Part shown: one piece after another, positions 9,579-19,498 of the stretch
Layout of the letters: every line of letters starts with the position of its first letter
How positions within the stretch are numbered: position 1 is the stretch's first letter
NCBI GenBank assembly: GCA_003599195.1
Contig: QZIZ01000019.1
Coordinates: 1-64,000 of the forward strand
Reading direction: 5' to 3'
Origin: Deltaproteobacteria bacterium
GTDB lineage: Bacteria > Desulfobacterota > Desulfobaccia > Desulfobaccales > 0-14-0-80-60-11
Length of the DNA: 64,000 nucleotides
Program-made: the position numbers and the translations under genes
The notes under the pieces: generated by a model
What the model was told of the DNA's origin: nothing
The model's database searches: none
Seen by the model: the letters and a program-made list of their open reading frames with translations, nothing else

Positions 9579-10727
9579 TCACCCGCCTTTCAACAAATCC
9601 CGGGCGATGATCAGGCGCATGATCTCGTTGGTGCCTTCGTAGATCTGCCCGGCCTTGGCGTCCCGGAAATAGCGTTCTAAAGGGTAATCCTTCAGATAGC
9701 CGTAGCCTCCCAGGATTTGCAGGCCTTCCTGGGCCGCGGCCATGGCGGTGTCGGTGGCGCATTTCTTGGCCATGGCTGCAGCGGTGGTGAAGGGTTTTCC
9801 CTTATCTTTGAGCCACGCGGCCTTCAAAGTCAGGAGAGACGCGGCTTCCAGGGCCGCGGCCAGGTCCGCGAGCTTAAATTGAATAGACTGGAACTGGGCC
9901 AAGGGTTGCCCGAACTGTTCCCGGCCCCGGGCGTAATTCAGGGCCTCCTGCAGTGCCGCCTTGCCTATCCCCACGGCCTGGGCCGCGGCCCCCACCCGGG
10001 CGTTATCCATGAGGGCCAGGGCCATTTTCAGACCCTGGTTGGCTTCTCCCAGGAGCGAATCTGCGGGTAGCTGGGCATTGTTGAATTCCAAGGAAACGGA
10101 TCTGGCCCCCCGCAGTCCCATTTTTTCTTCCACCGGCCCCACCTGGACCCCCGGCGTAATCTTCAAATCCACGATGAACAGGCTGATCCCCTTCTGAGGC
10201 GCCTGGGAGAGATCGCTCCGGGCCGCCACCAGCGCGAAATGGGCAGTTTGCCCGGAAGTGACAAAATTCTTCTGCCCGGTGAGCACCCAGCCATCCCCTT
10301 CCCGGGAAGCGATGGTCTGCAAGCGGGAAGGGTCCGAGCCGGCCTGGGGCTCCGTCAGGGCAAAGGCGGCCAGGGCGTCGCCGCTGGCCACCGGCGGCAG
10401 GAAGCGGCGTTTCTGCTCCTCGGCGCCGAACTGATGCAGGCCCATGCCAAAGATCGAGTGGCTGACATGCAGCATGAGGGCAGACGACGGACAGGCCTGG
10501 GCCAGTTCCATCTGGGCCAGGGCGTAGGAGACGTAATCTTTGCCGCCGCCGCCGTATTCCCGGGGCAGGGAGAGCCCGAAGAAGCCTTCTTTTGCCCAAT
10601 GATCCAGGATTTCCTGGGGAAAGCGGCCCTCCCGGTCCAAACCCGCAGCCTTGGCCTTTGTTTCCTGGGCCGCTTCCCTGGCCCTTTTCTGGACTGCTTC
10701 CTGTTCCGGTGTTAAACTGAAATCCAT
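9579..10727 (-). CDS. Acyl-CoA dehydrogenase
   Basis: MDFSLTPEQEAVQKRAREA...; ALTEPQAGSD; GGYGYLKDYPLERYFRDAKAGQIYEGTNEIMR. Confidence 0.93.
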   Translation of the reverse strand: MDFSLTPEQEAVQKRAREAAQETKAKAAGLDREGRFPQEILDHWAKEGFFGLSLPREYGGGGKDYVSYALAQMELAQACPSSALMLHVSHSIFGMGLHQFGAEEQKRRFLPPVASGDALAAFALTEPQAGSDPSRLQTIASREGDGWVLTGQKNFVTSGQTAHFALVAARSDLSQAPQKGISLFIVDLKITPGVQVGPVEEKMGLRGARSVSLEFNNAQLPADSLLGEANQGLKMALALMDNARVGAAAQAVGIGKAALQEALNYARGREQFGQPLAQFQSIQFKLADLAAALEAASLLTLKAAWLKDKGKPFTTAAAMAKKCATDTAMAAAQEGLQILGGYGYLKDYPLERYFRDAKAGQIYEGTNEIMRLIIARDLLKGG

Positions 10728-10873
10728 CGTCCCGCTCCCTTTTCTGAAAAAATTAATCTCACGCAAAGACGCCAAGGCGCAAAGGAAGGCGCAAGTATTT
10801 TGAAGAACTAACCATATTCACCCGCCCCGGTCAACCGGAAACCTCTGGACAGGGAGGCATTTTTCGGATAAAC

Positions 10874-11437
10874 ATGCCTGATTGCATAATGAAAAAGAGC
10901 CCTGAAACCTTCCGTTTGGCCCTGGTCCTGGGAGGGGCCAGAAGCGGCAAGAGCCGCTATGCCCTGAATCTGGCGGAGTCCCTGCCCGCGCCCCGGCTCT
11001 TTGTGGCCACCTGCGAGCCCCGGGATGAGGAGATGCGGGAGCGCATCGATAATCATCAACAGGAACGGGGGCCGGACTGGGAGACCCGGGAAGCCTGCCT
11101 GGACCTGGCCGACTTCCTGGCCGCGCCTCCTGATGGGTATGGAGTAATCCTGGTGGACTGCCTCACCATGTGGCTGTCCAACCTGATGCATAAGGAGGGC
11201 GTCACGCCCGAGGGCATCAGGGCCGCAGGCGAGCGCCTGGCCCAGGCCCTGGCCGGGGCCCGCACCCCCGCCATCCTGGTCAGCAATGAAGTGGGTTTGG
11301 GCATCGTCCCGGACAATCCCCTGGCCCGGGCCTTCCGGGACCAGGCCGGCTGGCTGCACCAGCGGGTGGCGCAAGTCGCGGACCGGGTGGTCCTGGTAGT
11401 GGCGGGGCTGCCGCTGGTGATAAAGAGTGAGCAGTAA
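10874..11437 (+). CDS. cobU: Adenosylcobinamide kinase / adenosylcobinamide-phosphate guanylyltransferase
   Basis: LVLGGARSGKSRYA P-loop, ILVDCLTMWLSN, SNEVGLGIVPDNPLARAFRD. Confidence 0.93.
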   Translation: MPDCIMKKSPETFRLALVLGGARSGKSRYALNLAESLPAPRLFVATCEPRDEEMRERIDNHQQERGPDWETREACLDLADFLAAPPDGYGVILVDCLTMWLSNLMHKEGVTPEGIRAAGERLAQALAGARTPAILVSNEVGLGIVPDNPLARAFRDQAGWLHQRVAQVADRVVLVVAGLPLVIKSEQ

Positions 11438-11606
11438 GCAGTGAGCAGTGAGCAGTTGAGATTTCGGCCCAGGAAGGCGCCTAGGGCCAGTAATCAGTAA
11501 TCAGTGATCAGTGATCAGTGATCAGTGATCAGTGGTTGGTAGCAGACGGTTATTTATTTGTCAGATATTTTTTCTGGCCCCTGGCCCCTGACCCCTGACC
11601 ACTGGT
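11424..11606. repeat. Tandem simple-phrase repeats (agtgagcagtgagcag; cagtgatcagtgatcagtgatcag; ctggcccctggcccctgacccctgacc) between cobU and cobT
   Basis: Direct reading; 7-nt periodicity; related elements at 26243-26303 and 32624-32711. Confidence 0.85.
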
Positions 11607-11643
11607 TTATCCCCACCCGACTAATAACCTTGAGGTATTATAG

Positions 11644-12705
11644 ATGATGAAGGAGTTATCCCAATTAATTTCCCAAATTAAGCCCGTGGAGCCGGAGTGG
11701 CTGGCCCAGGCCCAGGAGCGCCTGGATTTCCTCACCAAACCCCCCGGCAGCCTCGGACGCTTGGAAGAACTGGCGGCCCGCTACGTGGCAATCCGGGGAG
11801 AACTTTTTCCCCGCCTGGAAAAGAAGCAGGTGGTGGTCTTTGCCGCGGATCACGGAGTGGTGGCCGAGGGAGTGAGCGCCTTTCCCCAGGAAGTCACGCC
11901 GCAGATGGTCTTGAATTTCTTAAGGGGGGGCGCCGGGATCAACGTCCTGGCCCGGCACGTGGGCGCGGCCGTGGAAGTGGTGGATATCGGCGTTAAATAC
12001 GATTTCGGGGAACAACCCGGCCTCATTAACCGGAAAGTGGCCCCCGGGTCCCGGAATATGGCCCGGGAACCGGCCCTGACCATGGAAGAGGCGCTGCAGT
12101 CGGTGCTGGTTGGGGTGGAGCGGGCCCAGGCCGCCATTGCTGCGGGCGTGGACGCCCTGGCCGCGGGGGACATGGGCATCGGCAATACCACCCCGGCCGC
12201 GGCCCTGGCCGTGGTCTTCACCGGCAAACCGGCCAGCACGGTCACCGGCCGGGGCACCGGCATCGGCGACGACACCTGGCGCCACAAGGTGGCGGTGATC
12301 AACCGGGCCCTGGAACTGCACAAGCCCGACGCCAATGACCCCCTGGAGGCCCTAGCCAAGGTGGGGGGCCTGGAGATCGGCGGGATCGCCGGACTGATCC
12401 TGGGGGCCGCGGCCGCCAGGCGGGCCGTGCTGCTGGACGGCTTCATCGCCACCGCCGGGGCCTTGGTGGCCTTTCATCTGGCCCCGGCGGTGGCGGATTA
12501 CCTCATCGCCGCGCACCGCTCGGTGGAAGCGGGGCACCAACTCATGCTGGATGTCCTGGGCTTAAAACCCTTGCTCAACTTCCAGCTGCGCCTGGGGGAA
12601 GGCACCGGCGCCGCCCTGGGACTGGGCTTGCTGGAAGCGGGCATGAAGATCTATCACGAAATGGCCACCTTCGCCGAAGCCGGAGTAGCCGAGAAACAGT
12701 CGTGA
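11644..12705 (+). CDS. cobT: Nicotinate-nucleotide--dimethylbenzimidazole phosphoribosyltransferase
   Basis: [54 protein letters not shown]. Confidence 0.95.
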   Translation: MMKELSQLISQIKPVEPEWLAQAQERLDFLTKPPGSLGRLEELAARYVAIRGELFPRLEKKQVVVFAADHGVVAEGVSAFPQEVTPQMVLNFLRGGAGINVLARHVGAAVEVVDIGVKYDFGEQPGLINRKVAPGSRNMAREPALTMEEALQSVLVGVERAQAAIAAGVDALAAGDMGIGNTTPAAALAVVFTGKPASTVTGRGTGIGDDTWRHKVAVINRALELHKPDANDPLEALAKVGGLEIGGIAGLILGAAAARRAVLLDGFIATAGALVAFHLAPAVADYLIAAHRSVEAGHQLMLDVLGLKPLLNFQLRLGEGTGAALGLGLLEAGMKIYHEMATFAEAGVAEKQS

Positions 12706-13478
12706 GATGCACCTTTCCCCTGGCCCTGACCTTCCTCACCGTGCTGCCCTGGCCGCGGCTGGGGCAGGTGGGTCCGGGGGATCTGGCCCGCTCCATGTTC
12801 TGGTTCCCCTGGGTGGGATGGATCCTGGGCGTGGGGTTCTGGGGGGCTTTGCTGGCATTCCGGAGTGTTTTCCCCCCGGCCGCGGCCGCGGCCCTGCTGC
12901 TGACCTTGACAGTCCTGGCCACCCGGGGCCTCCACCTGGACGGCCTGGCGGACACCGTGGACGGCCTGGGGGGCGGCAACACCCCGGAAAAACGCCTGGC
13001 CATCATGAAGGACTCCCGCTTGGGCGCGTTCGGCGCGGTGAGCCTGTTTTTGGCGCTGCTCCTGAAATTTGCCTTTTTCCTGGCCTGGGTGGGAAAAAGC
13101 CCGGGCTTCGGCCTTATCCTCTATCCGGTTATCAGCCGCTGGGGCATGGTCTTTCTGGCCTACCTTTCCCCTTACGCCCGGCCCGAGGGCGGTCTGGGCC
13201 AGGCCATGACCACCGGGGTCAGCAGCAGGGCGCTCTTTGGGGCCACCCTCAGCGCCCTGGTTCTGGCCTTGTTAACCGCAAGGATCAGCGGCCTGCTCCT
13301 CCTGGCCGCGGCAGCCGCCGCGGTCTGGCTGCTCAGCCTTTACTTCCGCAAAAAGCTGGGGGGCGTCACCGGCGACGTTTTAGGCGCAGCCAACGAGGTT
13401 TTGGAGATTTTGGTGTTGATGGGGTTACTCCTTTGTAATCAGCTCTTCCCCACCGTTTCATATCTGCATTTTTTCTGA
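12702..13478 (+). CDS. cobS: Adenosylcobinamide-GDP ribazoletransferase
   Basis: [41 protein letters not shown]. Confidence 0.93.
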   Translation: MRCTFPLALTFLTVLPWPRLGQVGPGDLARSMFWFPWVGWILGVGFWGALLAFRSVFPPAAAAALLLTLTVLATRGLHLDGLADTVDGLGGGNTPEKRLAIMKDSRLGAFGAVSLFLALLLKFAFFLAWVGKSPGFGLILYPVISRWGMVFLAYLSPYARPEGGLGQAMTTGVSSRALFGATLSALVLALLTARISGLLLLAAAAAAVWLLSLYFRKKLGGVTGDVLGAANEVLEILVLMGLLLCNQLFPTVSYLHFF

Positions 13479-13491
13479 TAAAATTAAACAA

Positions 13492-13555
13492 TCTCTGCGC
13501 TCTCTGCGTCTCTGCGGTAAAAAAAATATCCGCAGAGACGCAGAGAGCGCAGAGA
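13492..13555. repeat. Perfect 26-bp inverted repeat of the 'cgcagagacgcagagagcgcagag' family
   Basis: tctctgcgctctctgcgtctctgcgg / ccgcagagacgcagagagcgcagaga separated by 12 nt; second copy near 21817-21875. Confidence 0.9.
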
Positions 13556-13607
13556 AAAGACATCTGCGAAACCATCAGTATTTGTTGTTTTTACCAAGGA
13601 GAACACC

Positions 13608-14718
13608 ATGATCCCGGATGTAATGGAAATCAAAGATAGATTAAAAGAATTGCAATCGCGCCTGGAGCTCCTCCGAGGTCATCTTTGATCTGACGGGGAA
13701 ACAGACCAGGCTGAAGCATCTGGAAGAATTGCTGGCCCAGCCCGAGTTCTGGGACGACCAGGCCCGGGCCGCGGAGATTCTCAAGGAGCGGGGCGCTCTC
13801 ATCCAGGCCCTGGAGGAGTGGCAGCAGCGGGTCAAACAGGTGGAGGACCTGGAAGTCCTCCTGGAGCTGGCCCTGGAGGAGGAAGACCAGGGCGCGTTGA
13901 AGGACGTGGCCAAGGAGCTGGCCGACCTGGAAAAGACCTTCAGCGACTGGGAATTGCGGCTGCTCCTGGGCAGCGACGAGGATCAAAAGAACGCCATCAT
14001 CACCATCCACGCGGGCGCGGGCGGCACTGAGGCCAACGACTGGACCCAGATGCTGCTGCGCATGTTTCTGCGCTATTCCGAACGCAAGGGCTTCAAGACC
14101 GAGACCATCGACCTGCTCCCCGGAGACGAAGCGGGTGTCAAAAGTGTCACCTTCACCGCGTCCGGCCCCTTCGCCTACGGCTATTTCAAGAGCGAAACCG
14201 GCATCCACCGCCTGGTGCGCATCTCTCCTTTCGACGCCTCCGGCCGCCGCCACACCTCTTTTGCCGCAGTGCAGGTGCTGCCGGAAGTGGACGACCGCAT
14301 CGACGTCGACATCCAGGAAAAGGACCTGCGCATCGACACCTTCCGGGCCAGCGGCCCGGGGGGCCAGCACGTGAACAAGACCAGCTCCGCGGTGCGTCTG
14401 ACCCATATTCCCACGGGCATTGTGGTCTCATCCCAATCCGAGCGTTCCCAGCACCGCAACAAGGAACTGGCCATGAAGGTGCTCCGGGCCCGGCTCTACA
14501 ACCTGGAACAACGCAAGCGGGAGGAAAAAAAGCAGGAACTCCAGGAGTCCCAGAAAGAGATCGCCTGGGGCAGCCAGATCCGCTCCTATACCCTGCAGCC
14601 CTACCGCCTGGTGAAAGACCACCGCACCAAGCACGAGGCCGGCAACGTGGACGCGGTCCTGGACGGCGACCTGGACGGTTTTGTGGAGGCCTTCCTCCTC
14701 AATCCGGAAGGAAATTAA
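13608..14718 (+). CDS. prfB: Peptide chain release factor 2 with programmed +1 frameshift at TGA 13686-13688
   Basis: Leader ORF ends ...LLRGHL-CTT-TGA; shifting +1 gives DLTGKQTRLKHLEELLAQP..., continuous with the RF2 body (GGTEANDW, SPF, GGQHVNKTSSAVRLTH). Confidence 0.93.
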
Positions 14719-14789
14719 ATATTACTAAGTGGATGATTTCATCGACTGGGGGGAGAGGGGGTTTTTCCTGCACCCGCTAAGGTTATTCC

Positions 14790-15413
14790 ATGCTCTATAA
14801 TCGCTGCTCCGAAGTGGATGAGAATTTCTGGCGGGACCTGGCCCAGGCCGATCCGGAGGATATCCTCCAGCGCACTGGAGTTCGCCGCAACCACAATGCC
14901 TTGCACATCCCTTATTTCAACCGGGAACTGGTGGTGGATCAGGAACAGCGGCGCATCTTTCTGGCGGACGCGCCCGCGGATGAACCGGGCTTTCGCCGCT
15001 GCCTGATCACCCTTCTGTACCTGCTTCTGATAGATAAATCGGCTCTGGGACCGCCCGTCAGCCCCCTGGAATTGCCCGGGGCCACCATGTTCTTCCAACA
15101 GAGCGGGCCTCACGCGATTCCCAGCGCCCCTTTGGAAGAGCGGTTCGGCCGGGACTTACCTGGTTTTCTGGAAGTTGGCCGCCGCCTCGGGGCCGAGACC
15201 CGCGCTGGCGGCGACGCCGCCTTGGCCTTCCGGGTCTTTCCGGGGCTGACCGTGGAAGTGATTCTCTGGCTGGCCGACGATGAATTTCCGGCCCAGGTGT
15301 CTTTCACCGTGCCCGCGCAACTACACCGTTTTTGGCAACACGATGCGGTCTTGGGTCTTCTTGGGGTGGTGGTCAAGGAACTCTTGCAAGCAGACACGCC
15401 CGCGGCCAAGTAG
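14790..15413 (+). CDS. DUF3786-like domain protein
   Basis: Recognised by sequence style (LHIPYFNRELVVDQEQRRI...LLYLLLIDKS...GDAALAFRVFPGLTVEVILWLADDEFPAQVSF). Confidence 0.6.
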   Translation: MLYNRCSEVDENFWRDLAQADPEDILQRTGVRRNHNALHIPYFNRELVVDQEQRRIFLADAPADEPGFRRCLITLLYLLLIDKSALGPPVSPLELPGATMFFQQSGPHAIPSAPLEERFGRDLPGFLEVGRRLGAETRAGGDAALAFRVFPGLTVEVILWLADDEFPAQVSFTVPAQLHRFWQHDAVLGLLGVVVKELLQADTPAAK

Positions 15414-15530
15414 GCGGCAGCAGCATCCAGGCGGGCGGGACGCCCGCCCCACCGGCCCGCGCCCCCTAACCCTTACATTTGATCTCAGTAAGTCCCTATT
15501 GAAATTTATAACGTCATCAATTTTTTTCCC

Positions 15531-15559
15531 TTGACAGGCCTCTTACGTATAATTATATA
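15531..15559 (+). promoter_or_regulatory. Candidate sigma70-type promoter for the trxB operon
   Basis: TTGACA (15531-15536), 17-nt spacer, TATATA (15554-15559), about 45 nt before trxB. Confidence 0.6.
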
Positions 15560-15603
15560 AATAGATATTGATATATTAATTTTCTGAAGACCAGGAGTTT
15601 TCC

Positions 15604-16563
15604 GTGTCTGAAAATGTTTTCGATCTAATCATCGTGGGCGCCGGTCCCGGAGGGCTGACCGCCGGGATTTACGCCATGCGCGCGGCGCTGAAGACCGTCC
15701 TCATTGAAAAAGGGATTGCCGGCGGCCAGATCAACCTCACGGAATCGGTGGAGAACTATCCCGGATTCGAGAACATCAGCGGCTTCGACCTGTCTCAGAA
15801 GTTCATGCAGCACGCCCAATCTTACGGTCTGGAAGTGGTCCAGCAGGAAGTGGCGGCCGTGGAGCCGGGGCTGGAGTTCCATGCCGTGCGTCTGGCCAAC
15901 GGCGAGTTGCTCAAGACCCATGCCGTTATTTTGGCTACGGGCGGCAGCCCCAGGAAGCTCGGCGTCCCCGGGGAACTGGAATACTACGGCAAGGGAGTCT
16001 CTTACTGCGCCACCTGCGACGGCTTTTTCTTCCGGGGTAAAAACGTCATCGTGGTGGGCGGCGGCGACAGCGCCCTGGAAGAGGCCCTTTATCTCGCCAA
16101 AATCACCTGCCGGGTTTACCTGGCCCACCGCCGGGACGCGTTCCGGGGCAGCCGGATTTTGCAGGAACGGGTCCTGGCTGATGAGAAAATCGAGGTCTTG
16201 TGGAACACCGTCGTCACCGAAGTGAAGGCCGATGGCCAGGGCGTCCACGCGGTGGCGCTTAAGGATACAAAGACCGGGGCCGCCCGGGAACTGGCCGTGG
16301 ACGGCGTGTTCGTCTTCATCGGCTTCAGTCCCAATAACCGGTTGGTCCCCGCCGGAACCAGGATGGACCATGACGGCTACGTGATGGCCGACGAGAAGTG
16401 CGAGACCAATATCCCGGGAATCTTTGTCATCGGCGACTTGAGGCAAAAATACGCCAAACAGATCGTCACTGCGGCCGCGGACGGCTGCACCGCGGCCCTG
16501 GCCGCGGCTTTATGCGTGGAAATGAAAAAAGCGGGGCAGGCCTGCCCGGCCCACCGGGGATAA
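15604..16563 (+). CDS. trxB: Thioredoxin reductase
   Basis: GAGPGGLTAGIYAMRA; CATCDGFFFRGK; GGGDSALEEALYL. Confidence 0.95.
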   Translation: MSENVFDLIIVGAGPGGLTAGIYAMRAALKTVLIEKGIAGGQINLTESVENYPGFENISGFDLSQKFMQHAQSYGLEVVQQEVAAVEPGLEFHAVRLANGELLKTHAVILATGGSPRKLGVPGELEYYGKGVSYCATCDGFFFRGKNVIVVGGGDSALEEALYLAKITCRVYLAHRRDAFRGSRILQERVLADEKIEVLWNTVVTEVKADGQGVHAVALKDTKTGAARELAVDGVFVFIGFSPNNRLVPAGTRMDHDGYVMADEKCETNIPGIFVIGDLRQKYAKQIVTAAADGCTAALAAALCVEMKKAGQACPAHRG

Positions 16564-16629
16564 GACGGGCGGATGAAGACCCCGGCGCCGGAAAAGACCG
16601 CCCATACCACAGAGAACCGCGAGGAAGCA

Positions 16630-16938
16630 ATGCCCCTGGAAGATTATCTGCAGACGGTTGCTTTTGTAGCCAAGAGCATGTCGGATGAAAACCGGCTGCG
16701 GATTCTCTTGTGCGTCAATAACGGCAAGAAATCCGTCAACAGCATTGTGGAAGAACTGAGCCTGTCCCAGCCCCTGGTTTCCCATCACCTGAAAGAACTG
16801 CGGCGTTCGCTGCTGGTGAAGGTGGAGCGCAGCGGCCCCTTCGTGTACTACGAGATTGCGGACCCCAGAATTCCCAAGATTCTGAAAGATTTGAAAGACC
16901 TGGCCACGGATTTGCTGGCCAGGAGAAAGACTTTTTAA
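16630..16938 (+). CDS. ArsR-family HTH regulator
   Basis: MSDENRLRILLCVNNGKKSVNSIVEELSLSQPLVSHHLKELRRSLLVKVERSGPFVYYEI. Confidence 0.88.
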   Translation: MPLEDYLQTVAFVAKSMSDENRLRILLCVNNGKKSVNSIVEELSLSQPLVSHHLKELRRSLLVKVERSGPFVYYEIADPRIPKILKDLKDLATDLLARRKTF

Positions 16939-16959
16939 CCGGAGGAGGTGATTCATCAT

Positions 16960-17412
16960 ATGGCGGGAATTACCAAGATACTGGAGGGCATGGCCCCATC
17001 CCAAGCTTTGTCCGAAATCGGCGGGGCGCTGAAAAAAATTCTGCCTCTGGTCACCGAGGAAGATCGGCTGAACTTTGTCGTGCAGTTGCTCGGCGGCGCC
17101 GGCGACGACAAGGTGGCCAGTATGGTGCACCTCTGACTGGCGGAATGCCTGGACGAAGGTGTCGATCCAACGCATATGTGTCAAAAGCTGGTGGACCGGG
17201 TGTCGCAGTCCAAGCAGCTCATGGCCGTGGCCGATCCGGAGTTGCTGGCGCTGTTCGAGGACTGGCTGGATGAGCTGGAGGATGAAGTGATCGCCCTGGC
17301 CCGGGAGAAAGGGGGCCTCACCCCCGAAAACCTGGCCGCTAAATTCGGCCTCTCCCGGCGAGGGGCCACCTTTCTGATTACGAAATTAAAGAGAGAAGGA
17401 AAACTGTCTTAG
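16960..17412 (+). CDS. Candidate selenoprotein: 150 aa protein with C-terminal HTH, Sec at codon 59 (VHL-U-LAEC)
   Basis: Two ORF-track entries (16948-17136 and 17176-17412) are in the same frame and separated only by TGA 17134-17136; hairpin with GGU loop downstream; ATG 16960 has RBS GGAGGAGG. Confidence 0.75.
17150..17169 (+). promoter_or_regulatory. Candidate bacterial SECIS element (HTH selenoprotein)
   Basis: UGGACGA-AGGUG-UCG(A)UCCA, 7 bp stem with one bulged A, GGU in apical loop 22 nt after the UGA. Confidence 0.65.
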
Positions 17413-17422
17413 AGGCATTAAG

Positions 17423-19165
17423 ATGATGACGGACAGAAAAAGAACCTTATTATTGGCTTTAATGGCTGCGGTCCTGACCCTGGGCGCGCTCTGGTATGTC
17501 CACCGCCCGGTGGCCGTCCAGGACGCCACCATGGAGGACGTCCGGGTCGAGGCCGCCAGGGGCGGCTATCGCCTGATTAATACCGAGGACTTGGCAAAGC
17601 TTTATCAACAGCCTCCCGCCAACCTGCTCATCGTGGACACCCGCCAGGATTGGGAGTACCGCAGCGGCCATATCAAAGGCGCGGTGGATTTCCCCCTGGA
17701 ACCCGGCTGGTGGTCCCGGTGGCGCTCCCAGGGCCGCCTGAAGGCCTTGCTGGGGCCGGACAAAGACCGGCTGGTAGTCTTTTACTGAGCGGGCCTGGCC
17801 TGAGTCCGCAGCGACTCCGCGGCCCGGGTGGCCGTCGACCTTGGCTATAAAAATGTTTATCGGGACCCCCTGGGTTTCCCGGAATGGCAGAAAGCCGGCC
17901 TGCCCGTGGCCGGCGATCCCTTGGGACTGTGTGATTACGCGCCGGAGGCTTACTCTCCCGGTGTCCTCTCCGGTTGGGCTTTAGTCTGGACCATGCTGGG
18001 CATCTTCTTCGGCGGTATGGCCCTCAACCTTACTCCTTGCGTCTATCCCATCATCCCCATCACCGTTTCGTACTTCGGCGGGCGCAGCGGCCAGGGCCGG
18101 GGACGCCTGGTGATCCACGGCCTCCTGTACGTGGCGGGCCTGGCCGTCACCAACTCCGCGTTGGGGGTAATTGCGGCTTTCACCGGCGGCCTCATGGGAG
18201 CCATACTGCAAAATCCCCTGGTGCTGCTGACGGTGGCCGCAGTCCTGGTCATCTTTGCCACCAGTCTTTTCGGGTTCTGGGAACTGCGCCTCCCCGGCAG
18301 CCTGACCCAGGCCGCGTCCAGGTCCTATGCCGGCTATGGCGGCAGCCTGTTCATGGGTCTGACTTTGGGAGTGGTGGCCGCGCCCTGCATCGGCCCGTTT
18401 GTGTTAGGACTCTTGACCTGGGTGGCCTCCATAGGCTCGCCCTGGCTGGGTTTCCTGGTGTTTTTCACATTGAGCCTGGGACTGGGACTGCCCCTGTTTT
18501 TCCTGGCCATCTTCTCCGGCAGCCTGGAGAAACTGCCCCGGTCCGGGGAGTGGATGCTTTGGGTGCGGAAACTCATGGGCTGGGTGCTCATCGGCATGGC
18601 CGCCTATTTTCTGCGGCCGCTGCTTTCCGAGACCCTGAGCGTATTCCTGCTGGCCGCGGCGGCCCTGGCCGCGGCGGTGCACCTGGGATGGCTGGACCGC
18701 ACCACCGCGGCTTTCCGGAGTTTCCGGTGGCTCAAGACCGTCACCGCCTTGGCGGGAGTGGTAGCCGCCACCTTTCTGGTGGGGTCCTGGGCCTTCCGTG
18801 GTCCGGGGGTAACCTGGCAGCCTTATTCGGACCAGCTCTTAAGGACGGCGAAACATGAGAAAAAACCGGTAATTATCGACTTTTACGCCACCTGGTGCAG
18901 CCCCTGCCGGGAGCTGGAGGAAATCACCTTCCACCACCCGGAGGTGGTGAAACAGGCTGCCGCGGATTTCCTTGCGGTCAAGGTGGACCTGACCCAGAAA
19001 GGCAACCCCTTGCACACCCGGCTGTTGGAGCAATACGGGGTCAAAGGAGTGCCCACTGTGGTTTTCCTGGATGGTCAGGGCAATGAATGCCGGAACCTGC
19101 GCCTGGTGGATTATCTGCCGCCGGAGCAGTTCCTCTCCCGTATGGCCAAGGCCATGAAGAAATAA
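17423..19165 (+). CDS. Candidate selenoprotein fusion: periplasmic rhodanese (two Sec) - DsbD transmembrane domain - C-terminal thioredoxin
   Basis: ORFs 17423-17788 and 17828-19165 are in one frame, interrupted only by TGA 17786-17788 and TGA 17801-17803. Readthrough gives LVVFY-U-AGLA-U-VRSDSAARVAVDLGYKNVYRD, matching the C-x-G-x-x-C rhodanese loop; then NLTPCVYPIIPITVSYFGG / AAPCIGPFVLG (DsbD) and DFYATWCSPCRELEE (thioredoxin). Confidence 0.82.
17802..17817 (+). promoter_or_regulatory. Candidate SECIS hairpin for the first rhodanese UGA
   Basis: GAGUC-CGCAGC-GACUC, loop 19-24 nt after UGA 17786; loop lacks GGU. Confidence 0.35.
17819..17835 (+). promoter_or_regulatory. Candidate SECIS hairpin for the second rhodanese UGA
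   Basis: GCGGCC-CGGGU-GGCCGU, GGU in loop about 24 nt after UGA 17801. Confidence 0.55.
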
Positions 19166-19184
19166 AAGCGGTTGGAGAATTGAT

Positions 19185-19466
19185 ATGCTTAAAATTAAAG
19201 CCTTGATGAACGATCCCTGCGGCCTGACCTGAAAGCGCCTCCACGAGATCATGCCCAGGTTGGGCAAGAAATACGAGTTGGAAGTGGAGGAGATTTCCCG
19301 GTCCAGGGAGGAATACCAGAGCGAAGCCTACCGGGCCGCGGGCCTGCCCCCGGCCCCCGCGGTGCTGGTGGAAGATGAAGTTGCAGGCCAGGGACCCGGC
19401 ATTTCCGAAGAAGGCGTGGAAGCGGTGATCCGCCGGCATTTGGGACTGCCGCCCCTGAAGTCCTAA
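19185..19466 (+). CDS. Candidate selenoprotein: thioredoxin-fold protein, C12-G-L-T-U16
   Basis: ATG 19185 reads MLKIKALMNDPCGLT-TGA(19230)-KRLHEIMPRLGKKYELEVEEI...PPAPAVLVEDEV; open to 19466; paralogue next door has the same TGA position. Confidence 0.82.
19253..19265 (+). promoter_or_regulatory. Candidate SECIS hairpin GCCCAGGUUGGGC
   Basis: Perfect stem GCCC/GGGC (optionally extended by A-U), loop AGGUU, GGU 26 nt after the UGA. Confidence 0.65.
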
Positions 19467-19498
19467 AAATCGCACAATCCAAAAATTGGAGGACAAGA

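Noticed and set aside
10780-10873. Cobalamin riboswitch before cobU
   Set aside because: Less than 100 nt is available, mostly repeat sequence, and I see no B12-box-like motif.
11490-11540. CRISPR array
   Set aside because: Tandem 7-nt phrases without spacers or 25-35 nt repeats; no cas genes.
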